DNA of 9,591 nt from Bacteroidales bacterium (GTDB taxonomy: Bacteria; Bacteroidota; Bacteroidia; Bacteroidales; JAADJA01). The stretch lies in NCBI GenBank assembly GCA_030635465.1, contig DAOVYU010000021.1, positions 1-9,591 on the forward strand, written 5' to 3'. Shown piece by piece: positions 1 through 8,406 of this stretch. Under the pieces are notes generated by a model. That model worked only from the letters and a program-made list of their open reading frames with translations. It ran no database searches and was not told where the DNA came from. The position numbers and the translations under genes were made by a program. Each line of letters starts with the position of its first letter. Position 1 is the stretch's first letter.

Positions 1-2517
1 GCAGCATGGCTTGACTATATTATGGTAAACGCAATATGCAGCCTTAATTTTGACAACGGACAATTAACATTCAGGGAACTTTCTTCTATTCTTGATGGTG
101 CCATTACTGAGTTTACTGTTTACAATGCCAATCAAAATTTGCAGGTGTGGGATGTTACTAATCCAATCGATCCGAAACATATTGAATCACAACTCTCAGG
201 TAATGAACTAAGCTTTACAGTACGTACTGACTCTTTACGTGAGTTTATTGCTTTTGATGGTAGTGAATATCTTACTGCTGAATTTATAGGTGCAGTTAAT
301 AATCAAGACTTACACGGAGAAGGACCATTTGATATGGTAATTGTGACTCATCCTTTGTTTATGGAATCTGCAAGAAAATTGGCTGAAATACATGAATCGC
401 TGGATGGGTTTTCTATTAAAATTGCCACTCCGGAAGAAATATACAATGAGTTTTCATCGGGCAAACAAGATCCTACTGCCATTCGTGATTACATAAAAAT
501 GTTGTATGATAAATACGAATTACAAGAACCCCGGTTTCTTCTTTTATTTGGAGATGGTTCCTTTGATCCCAAAGACAGGTTAGAAAACAACACAAACTAC
601 ATCCCGACATTTCAAACACAAGAATCCTGGATATCAGCCTCTAGTTATGTAATAGATGACTATTTTGGATACCTGGATGATAATGAAGGAAATGATGCGA
701 TTGGGGTATTGGATATAGGCATTGGACGGTTTCCTGTTAAAACTCAGCAAGAAGCACAAGATATTATAGATAAGATTGAGAGATATTTATCCAAGGGTGA
801 ACCACATTTTGGAACCTGGCGATCTATGATATGTATGATAGCTGATGATGAAGACGGGAACTTGCATATGGAGCAGGCTGACAGTCTTGCAAATGGAGCA
901 GGATTTATCCCCAAAGTTTACAATCAGCATAAGATCTATCTGGATGCATATCCGCAAGTAAATACACCCATGGGACATCGCTACCCTGATGTAACACAAG
1001 CTATCAATGACCAGATTGCAGAAGGAGCATTGATTATCAATTATGTAGGTCATGGTGGTAAATCAGGATGGGCTCATGAAAGAATTCTGCAAACATCGGA
1101 TATTTTAAAATGGGACAATCAAATAAAACTTCCTGTTTTTATCACAGCTACCTGCGAATTCAGTCGTTTTGATGAACCTGAACTTCAGACTGGTGGTGAA
1201 ATGGTTTTATTGAACCCTAACGGAGGTGGTATAGCCCTGTTTACAACAACACGACTCGCCTATTCACAATCTAATTTCTCTTTAAATCAACGACTATACA
1301 CCAGTGCATTTGTCAGAATTGATGGAGAGATGCCTTATTTTGGTGATTTAATCCGTTTATCAAAACCACCCGGGCAGTTAACAACAAGAAACTTTGTTCT
1401 GCTTGGTGATCCTGCTCTAAAAATGGCTTACCCTGAGTTGGAAGTAACTACAACAAAAGTTCTTATTAACAACCAGCAAGTATCAACAGATACAATCCAT
1501 GCATTGGACAAGATATCCATTTCAGGAGAGATTTGTGATGAGGCAGGAAACCGGAATGAAGATTTTAATGGGTGGATCATCCCTGCACTTTTTGATAAAG
1601 CAACTAAATATACCACGTTTGGAAATGATAATTCAAGTTACCCGACTGAGTATACTTGCCAGGACAAAATTATCTGGAAAGGCAAAGCATCTGTTACAAA
1701 TGGTACATTTTCTTTTGACTTTATAGTTTCTAAAGATATTGCTTCCAATTTTGGTTCTGGGAAAATCAGTTACTATGCATATTCTGAAAATGCTGATGCA
1801 TTTGGTTATTACAACAATTTTATAATTGGAGGTTTTAACGAGCATGCAGAAACTGATGTGAATGGTCCTGAAATAGATTTGTATATGAATGACCTCTCTT
1901 TTGTATCAGGAGATCAAACTATTAATAGTCCTGTAATGCTGGCATTTCTGAATGATATACATGGGATCAACACTTCCGAAAATGGAATTGGGCATAACAT
2001 AACGGCTACATTGGATAATGACAATTCCAATATTATCAATATGAATGAATATTACGAACCTGATGTTGATTCATATATGAATGGAAAAATTGTGTATCCG
2101 TTTTATAACCTGCCTGATGGCTTGCATACACTTACATTGAAAGCCTGGGATACTTATAACAACTCAAATGAAAAAACCATTTTGTTTGTAATTAACCGAA
2201 ATGCTGACCTCACTATCAACCAGATATATAATTATCCGAATCCATTTAAATCTACAACCACCTTTACCTTTGGCCATACCAGGCCGGGTGATGAATTGGA
2301 TCTCAGATTGGAGATTTATGATCTCGCTGGTCGATTAGTTCAAACTTATGAAAATCAGATAACCAGCGAAATCACTTCTCTCCCATTCTTAACCTGGGAT
2401 GGAAATGACTTACAAGGAAACCGATTGAGTTCTGGTATATATATTTATACCTTACAATTAACTGACAGCAGTGGGAATGTTGCTATAAAACAGCAAAAAT
2501 TGATTTTGACAGATTAA
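1..2517 (+). CDS. porU: Type IX secretion system sortase PorU, 5' truncated by the window edge
   Basis: PorU is the cell-surface cysteine peptidase of the T9SS. It cleaves the C-terminal sorting domain (CTD) from secreted cargo and joins the cargo to anionic lipopolysaccharide. The reading frame is open from base 1, so the ATG at 22 is internal; known PorU proteins exceed 1,000 residues, so several hundred N-terminal residues are missing. Counting from base 1, residues about 111-476 are a gingipain-like peptidase C25 domain. It contains the LLLFGDGS segment, the DIGIGRFPVK segment, the probable catalytic His351 in NYVGHGG and Cys385 in TATCEFSRF, followed by LLNPNGGGIALFTTTR. A long beta-rich region follows. 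Residues about 740-838 form a CTD-like module beginning NYPNPF (744-749) and containing LSSGIYIYTL. PorU is known to keep its own CTD uncleaved. The gene ends in TAA, and the next gene starts 80 bp later on the same strand. That next gene is not porV. Identification is firm. Confidence 0.95.
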   Translation, partial: AAWLDYIMVNAICSLNFDNGQLTFRELSSILDGAITEFTVYNANQNLQVWDVTNPIDPKHIESQLSGNELSFTVRTDSLREFIAFDGSEYLTAEFIGAVNNQDLHGEGPFDMVIVTHPLFMESARKLAEIHESLDGFSIKIATPEEIYNEFSSGKQDPTAIRDYIKMLYDKYELQEPRFLLLFGDGSFDPKDRLENNTNYIPTFQTQESWISASSYVIDDYFGYLDDNEGNDAIGVLDIGIGRFPVKTQQEAQDIIDKIERYLSKGEPHFGTWRSMICMIADDEDGNLHMEQADSLANGAGFIPKVYNQHKIYLDAYPQVNTPMGHRYPDVTQAINDQIAEGALIINYVGHGGKSGWAHERILQTSDILKWDNQIKLPVFITATCEFSRFDEPELQTGGEMVLLNPNGGGIALFTTTRLAYSQSNFSLNQRLYTSAFVRIDGEMPYFGDLIRLSKPPGQLTTRNFVLLGDPALKMAYPELEVTTTKVLINNQQVSTDTIHALDKISISGEICDEAGNRNEDFNGWIIPALFDKATKYTTFGNDNSSYPTEYTCQDKIIWKGKASVTNGTFSFDFIVSKDIASNFGSGKISYYAYSENADAFGYYNNFIIGGFNEHAETDVNGPEIDLYMNDLSFVSGDQTINSPVMLAFLNDIHGINTSENGIGHNITATLDNDNSNIINMNEYYEPDVDSYMNGKIVYPFYNLPDGLHTLTLKAWDTYNNSNEKTILFVINRNADLTINQIYNYPNPFKSTTTFTFGHTRPGDELDLRLEIYDLAGRLVQTYENQITSEITSLPFLTWDGNDLQGNRLSSGIYIYTLQLTDSSGNVAIKQQKLILTD

Positions 2518-2597
2518 TTTCTAGCCTGAAAATTGAATGTAATTCTAAAGTTCAACATTTTTTCTTATTTTTAGTTTTTTGAAAAGATCATCGTATT

Positions 2598-3962
2598 GTG
2601 AAAATCACATCTTTATTCATTTGTGTCTGGATATTAATTTACTATTCATATGGCCAGAATGCAGAGATTAAAATCAGAGGAACTGTCAATGATATAAATA
2701 CAAATGCTCCCCTTGTAAATGTAAATATCAAGTTAAAAGATAAAAATTTTGGTGCAATAACAAATGACCTTGGTCAATACTATCTTATCTCCAACAAATT
2801 ACCGGTCACATTGGTTTTTACTCATGTGGGTTATGAAACCCAGGAATACACAGTAGACTTTGAGCCCTTACAACCAATTTCAATTAAAATGCATCCTAAA
2901 TCGGAACTCTTAAAAGGTGTGGTTATTACAACAGAAAAGATAGATACCGTTTATAAAGACAGGCATTATTCTGTAATGGATTATGAACTTCTGCCGGACG
3001 GTATTTTACTACTGATTTATAGATATACACTTAATCGTTCAGAATTGTTATTAAAAGATTATAATGGCAATGATATTGCATCTCTTAGTACTTTACCTGG
3101 TAAACCATTAAGATTGTTTAGAGACTGTCAGGATGATATTCACGTATTTACCAAAAACAAATCCTATCAAATCTATTTTGAAAAGCAAAGACTTATTTTA
3201 TATCCGGCAATAGATATTGAATCTTTTATGCAAGTTATGCAATATTGTGAGGTGTTGAATAATGGAAAACTATATTACCACGAGACAGGGTATTTAGATC
3301 TCATTAATATTTATTACTCAATTGACACAGCCAACCAGAAACAAGTTAATTTTTATGCTGTACTGGATCAGGAAAAACTAGATTTTCTAGCTTATAATCC
3401 GGAAAACTTAAGCCTGCTCAATACAACCTTCACACCTTCATTAAATGATTTGAGAGGATTAGCTTCAGATGGTGCTTTACTGAGCCAGATACGAAATATG
3501 GAGATTGAGTTACGATTTAACCAAATGGCCTACTTCCCTGAAATCTATGCACCAATGTTTAAGCTTGGCGATTCCATTATCATATTTAATCATCCCAATT
3601 CTTCCATCGATTTTTTTGATGAAATGGACTCATTGATTGGATCCATTTCCATAAATTACCATAGTGTAAAGAATAAGGAATATATTCAGAATATAGTATC
3701 TTCTTTTACTCGGAACTATCAGTGGCAGAAAGAAGTTTTTCTCGATCAGGGTACAAAAAAAGCTTATACTTCTTTTTTGAATCTAAACGGAACCAAAAAC
3801 ATCGTAGAGATTGATCTTCAAACAGGTAAACTCATTAAGTCCATTAAAATCCCTTTCCCTTATACACAGAAAATTCAACTCCAAAATGGATTTATGTATT
3901 ACATATACAAAGGATGGGGAGAATCCCAAAAGAAAAAACTATTCAGGCAAAAAATTGAATAA
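2598..3962 (+). CDS. Exported carboxypeptidase-regulatory-like domain protein with probable beta-propeller, function unknown
   Basis: I do not recognise a named gene. The 454-residue protein opens with a Sec signal peptide: Lys2, a hydrophobic core at about 4-17, and probable cleavage after YSYGQ near residue 20. Residues about 23-98 match the CarboxypepD_reg-like beta-sandwich that usually fronts TonB-dependent receptors and surface proteins (RGTVND, then TNDLGQYYL and HVGYET). LLKGVVITTEK at 104-114 resembles the linker before a TonB plug, but no plug or barrel follows. Residues about 120-450 show repeated short beta strands with loops such as LKDYNGND, FDEMDSL and VEIDLQTGKL, which suggests a beta-propeller. 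There is no T9SS sorting domain and no lipobox. The start is GTG: an in-frame TGA lies at 2580-2582, and no ATG occurs in frame before residue 98. A weak -7-like element (TATTTTTA, 2566-2573) lies upstream, so either its own promoter or read-through from porU is possible. Periplasmic or outer-surface location is inferred. Confidence 0.85.
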   Translation: MKITSLFICVWILIYYSYGQNAEIKIRGTVNDINTNAPLVNVNIKLKDKNFGAITNDLGQYYLISNKLPVTLVFTHVGYETQEYTVDFEPLQPISIKMHPKSELLKGVVITTEKIDTVYKDRHYSVMDYELLPDGILLLIYRYTLNRSELLLKDYNGNDIASLSTLPGKPLRLFRDCQDDIHVFTKNKSYQIYFEKQRLILYPAIDIESFMQVMQYCEVLNNGKLYYHETGYLDLINIYYSIDTANQKQVNFYAVLDQEKLDFLAYNPENLSLLNTTFTPSLNDLRGLASDGALLSQIRNMEIELRFNQMAYFPEIYAPMFKLGDSIIIFNHPNSSIDFFDEMDSLIGSISINYHSVKNKEYIQNIVSSFTRNYQWQKEVFLDQGTKKAYTSFLNLNGTKNIVEIDLQTGKLIKSIKIPFPYTQKIQLQNGFMYYIYKGWGESQKKKLFRQKIE

Positions 3963-3979
3963 CAGCAACAAACTATTTA

Positions 3980-6118
3980 TTAATTCAGTTTTCCGGCATT
4001 TTCAATTCTATACGCTTTTATATCATTCAATATATTAACAGTTTCACTCAGGTAAATATCTTTTTTCAATCCCATTATCCAGGCATCAGATCTGGCTTGA
4101 CTTGATGTATCAGCTTCAACAGCTGGCAAATCTGCTTTTAATACTTCAATTGCTAGTCCAAGGGTATCTTTTCCAATACGATCATATTTTTCACCTTCTT
4201 TCTCACGCATTTCTGATTGCTGAGTATACTGTTCATAATTCAAACTATACGAAGTTTCTTCCCTCAATGACTTCAGCCTTTTACCATTTTCATCAATCAG
4301 TAATAAGATTGAATCATTTTTAATACGCTTTTGACTGATTTGTTCAATATAATTTTTATCAAATGATAAGCTCCATTGATCATAGGGTAAAGCAGAAATT
4401 TCATCCCAGGGCATGGCATATTCCAGATCTCTTTCGCCAAAATCCATATAATTGTAATAATCAGGATAAACAATATCAGGTGTAACTCCTTTTAATTGAG
4501 TTGCTCCACCGTTAATTCTATAGAATTTCTGAACGGTCATTTTTAAAGACCCCAATTCTTTCATATCTGATGGTTTACGTGGGACCATTCTATCAAGTTC
4601 AGAAAAATTCTGAACTGTACCTTTGCCATAAGTTGAATTAGTACCTACAATAATAGCCCGATTATAATCCTGCATGGCCGCAGCAAAAATCTCTGATGCT
4701 GAAGCACTAATGGTATTCACCATCACTACAACAGGACCATCATATTGAATCTGGGGATCTTTATCTTCCAAAGTTCTTTTCATCCCTTTTCTTCCCATTG
4801 ATTGTACCACAGGCCCTTGTTTTATAAATAATCCTGCTATTTTAACAACATCTTCCAATGAACCACCTCCATTGTCTCTTAAATCAAATACAAGGCCATC
4901 AATATTCTCATCTTTCAGTTTTTCAATTTCCTTTGTTACATCATCAAAACAATTGCGACCATTCATTTTGGAAAAATCAACATAAAAGGATGGAAGCTTT
5001 AAATAACCGTAGTTTCTGTCGGTATCTTCATCTTTGATGATAGCCGATTTTGCATAGGTTTCTTCCAAAACCACTACATCCCTTATTAAGACAATTTCCG
5101 TAATGGATTTATCAAGTTTTTTAACCCGCAACCTTACTTTTGTTCCTTTTTTACCTCTGATCAATTGTACTGCATCATCCAGACGCATATCAACCACATC
5201 AACATATTCGTCATTTCCCTGTGCCACTTTGGTAATTAAATCTCCAACTTCCAATTCACCCTGTTTCCAGGATGGGCTACCGGGAATAATTTTAGTAACT
5301 TCAATGTACGAATCACGTTGGGTTAATTGTGCTCCTATCCCTTCCAATTGCCCTGAAAAGCGAATATCAAAATTCTCTTTATCACGAGGGGGGAAATACT
5401 GGGTATGTGGATCAAATACATTTACCAACGCATTGATATAAATATTCAAACGATCATCATCATTTAATTGCTCCATTCTGTGAAACCAATCATCATATCT
5501 TTTATTCACTTTTTGACGGGCTTCTACTTCTAATGCTGCAAAATCTTTTATGGTCACAGTATCACTCTCTTCGGCTGCATCCTTTTGTTCCTCAGCAAGG
5601 TCGTAAAGCCTGACCATGGTTTCATATTTCAATGATTTTCTCCAACGTTCTTTCAATTCCTGCTTTGTTTTAACATGGTCTATTTGATCAGCATCATATT
5701 GATACTCCTCATCTGCACTAAAATCAAATGGTTCTTTAAGAATATCAGTATAATAGTCTTTGGCTTCTAATGTACGTTTATCAAGGACTATTATTGATTT
5801 ATCAAGGAATTCAAAGTCGATATCCCTCATGGCATCATCCAATTCTTTTTTATAATCAGCCAATTGGTCAACATCTTCCTGCAATAAAAACCTTTTGGCA
5901 TAATCAATTCTTTCTATATAAAGATTAAATGCCTTTTCAGAAAATTCATTATCTATATCACCAGGATGATAGTGTCCGCTGTTTACAGCGAATGAAATTA
6001 CTTTTAATAGTAAATCCCTTCTGAGTTCATCAGAACTACTGTTAGAGGCTAATATTATTAAACTGCCCGTTAAGAATAAAAGGGCAATACCAAAATATTT
6101 AAAAGATCGTATATTCAT
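3980..6118 (-). CDS. prc: Tail-specific (carboxy-terminal processing) protease, Prc/Tsp type, family S41
   Basis: This is an envelope serine protease of the Prc/Tsp group, which degrades or trims periplasmic proteins from their C-termini. The 712 residues compare with 682 for E. coli Prc, and the domain order is the same. An N-terminal membrane or signal segment (about 8-25, no lipobox Cys) leads into a helical N-terminal domain to about 235. A PDZ domain follows (about 250-335, carboxylate-binding loop GIGAQL at 260-265), then the S41 core (about 345-560) and a helical C-terminal region like DUF3340. The catalytic dyad is visible by alignment to E. coli Prc from memory: Ser473 in SASASEIFAAAMQDY and Lys499 in TYGKGTVQ. 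The core also has FDLRDNGGGS (411-420). The start is the ATG at 6118, directly before the signal segment. It lies downstream of gyrB on the same strand, but the gyrB terminator separates them. It converges on the preceding plus-strand gene with 17 bp between the stops. The substrate cannot be read from the sequence. Confidence 0.95.
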   Translation of the reverse strand: MNIRSFKYFGIALLFLTGSLIILASNSSSDELRRDLLLKVISFAVNSGHYHPGDIDNEFSEKAFNLYIERIDYAKRFLLQEDVDQLADYKKELDDAMRDIDFEFLDKSIIVLDKRTLEAKDYYTDILKEPFDFSADEEYQYDADQIDHVKTKQELKERWRKSLKYETMVRLYDLAEEQKDAAEESDTVTIKDFAALEVEARQKVNKRYDDWFHRMEQLNDDDRLNIYINALVNVFDPHTQYFPPRDKENFDIRFSGQLEGIGAQLTQRDSYIEVTKIIPGSPSWKQGELEVGDLITKVAQGNDEYVDVVDMRLDDAVQLIRGKKGTKVRLRVKKLDKSITEIVLIRDVVVLEETYAKSAIIKDEDTDRNYGYLKLPSFYVDFSKMNGRNCFDDVTKEIEKLKDENIDGLVFDLRDNGGGSLEDVVKIAGLFIKQGPVVQSMGRKGMKRTLEDKDPQIQYDGPVVVMVNTISASASEIFAAAMQDYNRAIIVGTNSTYGKGTVQNFSELDRMVPRKPSDMKELGSLKMTVQKFYRINGGATQLKGVTPDIVYPDYYNYMDFGERDLEYAMPWDEISALPYDQWSLSFDKNYIEQISQKRIKNDSILLLIDENGKRLKSLREETSYSLNYEQYTQQSEMREKEGEKYDRIGKDTLGLAIEVLKADLPAVEADTSSQARSDAWIMGLKKDIYLSETVNILNDIKAYRIENAGKLN

Positions 6119-6157
6119 AAACGTTAGATTATATTTAAATAACTGATTTAAAAGACG

Positions 6158-6165
6158 TAAAATTA
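6158..6165 (-). promoter_or_regulatory. Weak -7-like promoter element for the tail-specific protease gene
   Basis: On the minus strand this reads TAATTTTA, seven of the eight positions of a Bacteroidetes -7 box TAnnTTTG when the two free positions are counted. It lies about 40 bases upstream of the ATG at 6118. No -33 element sits at the usual ~19-base spacing. The region is very AT-rich, so a chance match is plausible. Confidence 0.25.
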
Positions 6166-6316
6166 CTTAATTAGGTATTAAAATACGTTCAATTTTGTTA
6201 AATGTTGTTAATTCCGGGATTATTTTAATATTCTAATACTTAAGAATGAATACCAAACTAAAACAATCACCTAATTATTTCAAACAATATGACGAACAGT
6301 TGGTTCAATTGCAATC

Positions 6317-6346
6317 AATAAAAAAGGAGGCAAATTATCACCTCCT
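6317..6346 (-). terminator. Rho-independent terminator of gyrB
   Basis: Read in the gyrB direction, AGGAGG (6346-6341) pairs perfectly with CCTCCT (6330-6325). The stem can gain one inner G-U pair, leaving an 8-10 base loop. The stem runs straight into a T tract (6325-6320, six T in the transcript including the last stem base), then ATT. It begins about 35 bases after the gyrB stop. An extra upstream GGAGG register (6349-6344) could offer an alternative pairing. It should isolate gyrB transcription from the protease gene downstream. Confidence 0.85.
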
Positions 6347-6381
6347 CCTGTTATTTTATTTCCTGATGCTCACTAAAACTA

Positions 6382-8346
6382 TTAAGCATCAATATTTGCA
6401 TATTTGGCATTTTTCTCAATGAACTCACGACGGGGTGGTACCTCATCGCCCATGAGCATAGAAAATACACGGTCAGCTTCTGTTCCATTTTCAATGGTTG
6501 CCTGACGTAATGTTCTGAATGCAGGATCCATAGTTGTATTCCACAATTGTTCAGCGTTCATTTCTCCCAAACCTTTATAGCGTTGAATGTGAACTCCTTT
6601 TTCTGATCCATTATCCGAAAACTCTTCCACCGTTGCTTCCCGTTCTTCCTCAGTCCAGCAATAACGCTCCTTATTTCCTTTTTTGATCAGATAAAAGGGA
6701 GGCGTGGCAATATATACATAACCAAATTCAATGAGTTCTTTCATATACCTAAAAAAGAAAGTAAGCAATAAAGTTGCAATATGACTTCCATCCACATCCG
6801 CATCCGTCATAATAATAATTTTGTGATAGCGAAGTTTTTCAAGATTCAAGGCCTTACTGTCTTCTTCTGTTCCAATGGTAATTCCAAGTGCAGTAAACAT
6901 ATTTCTGATCTCCTCATTTTCGAAGATCTTATGCTGCATAGCTTTCTCAACATTGAGAATTTTACCCCTCAATGGAAGAATTGCCTGGAATTTTCTGTCA
7001 CGTCCTTGTTTAGCAGTTCCACCCGCAGAATCACCCTCCACAAGGTAAATTTCACATAAAGAAGGATCTTTTTCTGAGCAATCAGCCAGTTTCCCTGGTA
7101 AGCCTGTATTTGAAAGTACATTTTTCCGTTGAACCAATTCCCGGGCTTTACGGGCTGCATGCCTTGCTGTTGCAGCCAGGATCACTTTGTTAACAATGGT
7201 CCTGGCTTCCTTTGGGTGTTCTTCGAGGTAATACGCTAAATGTTCGCTAACCATCTGGTCGACAGCACCCATTACATCTGAATTTCCCAATTTTGTTTTT
7301 GTCTGGCCTTCGAATTGTGGTTCAGCTACCTTAACTGAAATAATAGCTGTTAACCCTTCCCTGAAATCATCCCCATTGATATCAAATTTCAGTTTTGATA
7401 GCATCCCCGATTTTTCAGCATAGTTTTTCAGCGTACGTGTTAAACCTCTGCGGAATCCCGATAAATGAGTTCCTCCTTCATGTGTATTGATGTTATTCAC
7501 GTAAGAATGCAGGTTTTCAGAAAATGAGGTATTGTATTGCATTGAAATTTCAACCGGCATCCCATTTTTAACTCCTTCCATGGAAATGGGTTCATTCATC
7601 AGTTTTTCCCTGGTAGCATCAAGATAATTGATAAAATCAGTTAAGCCGAGTTCAGAATAAAAGGTATCGGAGATAAAATTCCCTTCCTCATCTTTTTCTC
7701 TTTCATCTGTAATTGACAGTGTAATTCCTTTATTTAAGTATGCCAGTTCACGTATTCTCGAACTCAGAATATCATAATTATATTCAAGAACAGTAAAAAT
7801 TGTATCATCCGGAATAAAAGTTACATCAGTACCTGTTTTGGATGACTCACCTACAACTTTCACATCAGCCATAGGTTTTCCTTTTTCATATTCTTGTACA
7901 AAGGTTTTCCCCTCACGATAGACTGTAGCTTTGAGATGATTGGATAAGGCATTTACACAAGATACTCCAACACCGTGTAAACCACCTGACACCTTATAAG
8001 ATCCTTTATCAAATTTACCACCGGCATGTAGAACAGTCATTACCACTTCCAGTGCCGATCTATTCTCCTTTTCGTGCATGCCTGTAGGAATACCACGGCC
8101 ATTATCAGTAACAGTTATAGAATTATCTTCATGAATGTAAACATTGATCGTATCACAAAATCCAGCCAATGCTTCATCTATTGAATTATCAATAACCTCA
8201 TATACCAAATGATGCAATCCACGAGTACTTAAATCCCCGATATACATCGCCGGACGTTTACGTACTGCTTCTAACCCTTCAAGGACCTGAATGTTATTTG
8301 CGTTGTAATTTTTTTCTGCGTTACTATTTTTTTCTTCTGTAGTCAT
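6382..8346 (-). CDS. gyrB: DNA gyrase subunit B
   Basis: GyrB is the ATPase subunit of DNA gyrase; with GyrA it introduces negative supercoils in the cytoplasm. Numbering is from the ATG at 8346 (654 residues). The GHKL ATPase domain has Glu50 and Asn54 (YEVIDNSIDEAL), DNGRGIP at 81-87, the ATP-lid GGLHGVGVS at 121-129 and the QTK loop with Lys350. The TOPRIM domain has Glu437 in VEGDSAGG, and Asp515 and Asp517 in MTDADVDGSH. The C-terminal signature QRYKGLGEMNAEQLW with TTMDP marks GyrB rather than ParE. The length fits the short GyrB form, without the ~165-residue insertion of E. coli GyrB. The frame extends 12 codons further to a TTG at 8382, but that TTG is part of a perfect -7 promoter box, so translation from it is very unlikely. 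Upstream of the ATG there is no strong Shine-Dalgarno sequence, only an A/T-rich leader, as is usual in this phylum. Identification is firm. Confidence 0.97.
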   Translation of the reverse strand: MTTEEKNSNAEKNYNANNIQVLEGLEAVRKRPAMYIGDLSTRGLHHLVYEVIDNSIDEALAGFCDTINVYIHEDNSITVTDNGRGIPTGMHEKENRSALEVVMTVLHAGGKFDKGSYKVSGGLHGVGVSCVNALSNHLKATVYREGKTFVQEYEKGKPMADVKVVGESSKTGTDVTFIPDDTIFTVLEYNYDILSSRIRELAYLNKGITLSITDEREKDEEGNFISDTFYSELGLTDFINYLDATREKLMNEPISMEGVKNGMPVEISMQYNTSFSENLHSYVNNINTHEGGTHLSGFRRGLTRTLKNYAEKSGMLSKLKFDINGDDFREGLTAIISVKVAEPQFEGQTKTKLGNSDVMGAVDQMVSEHLAYYLEEHPKEARTIVNKVILAATARHAARKARELVQRKNVLSNTGLPGKLADCSEKDPSLCEIYLVEGDSAGGTAKQGRDRKFQAILPLRGKILNVEKAMQHKIFENEEIRNMFTALGITIGTEEDSKALNLEKLRYHKIIIMTDADVDGSHIATLLLTFFFRYMKELIEFGYVYIATPPFYLIKKGNKERYCWTEEEREATVEEFSDNGSEKGVHIQRYKGLGEMNAEQLWNTTMDPAFRTLRQATIENGTEADRVFSMLMGDEVPPRREFIEKNAKYANIDA

Positions 8347-8379
8347 TTTCAACAAGTTACGTTTATCTTCAAACAGGTT

Positions 8380-8406
8380 CAAAAGTAGTGAAAATAATTA
8401 AACAAA
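8380..8406 (-). promoter_or_regulatory. gyrB promoter (TAnnTTTG -7 box with a TTTG upstream)
   Basis: On the minus strand TACTTTTG (8387-8380) matches the Bacteroidetes -7 consensus TAnnTTTG exactly. A TTTG (8406-8403) lies 15 bases further upstream, shorter than the ~19 bases usual for the -33 element, so that part is uncertain. Transcription would begin near 8373 and give a leader of about 27 bases before the ATG at 8346. This placement excludes the in-frame TTG at 8382 as a start codon. Confidence 0.65.

Noticed and set aside
2518..2597. Possible terminator between porU and the next gene
   Set aside because: The stretch is AT-rich with T runs but has no stem of useful length before them, so no terminator can be supported.
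5103..5441. Open frame of 112 codons on the plus strand
   Set aside because: It lies entirely antisense to the PDZ-domain coding region of the tail-specific protease, has no recognisable domain, and is best explained as a shadow of codon use on the other strand.
6289..6321. Ten-codon open frame (MTNSWF...) between the protease and gyrB
   Set aside because: It is too short, has no promoter or start context, and runs into the gyrB terminator region.
6334..6350. Plus-strand ATTATCACCTCCTCC resembles the conserved 3' end of 16S rRNA
   Set aside because: Only about ten bases match, no rRNA sequence precedes it, and the segment is fully explained as one arm and the loop of the gyrB terminator.
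7001..7060. Arginine in the GyrB segment LPLRGKIL where E. coli has Lys447, a position linked to quinolone response
   Set aside because: From memory Arg is common here in Bacteroidota GyrB proteins. It is a conservative change and gives no basis for a resistance claim.
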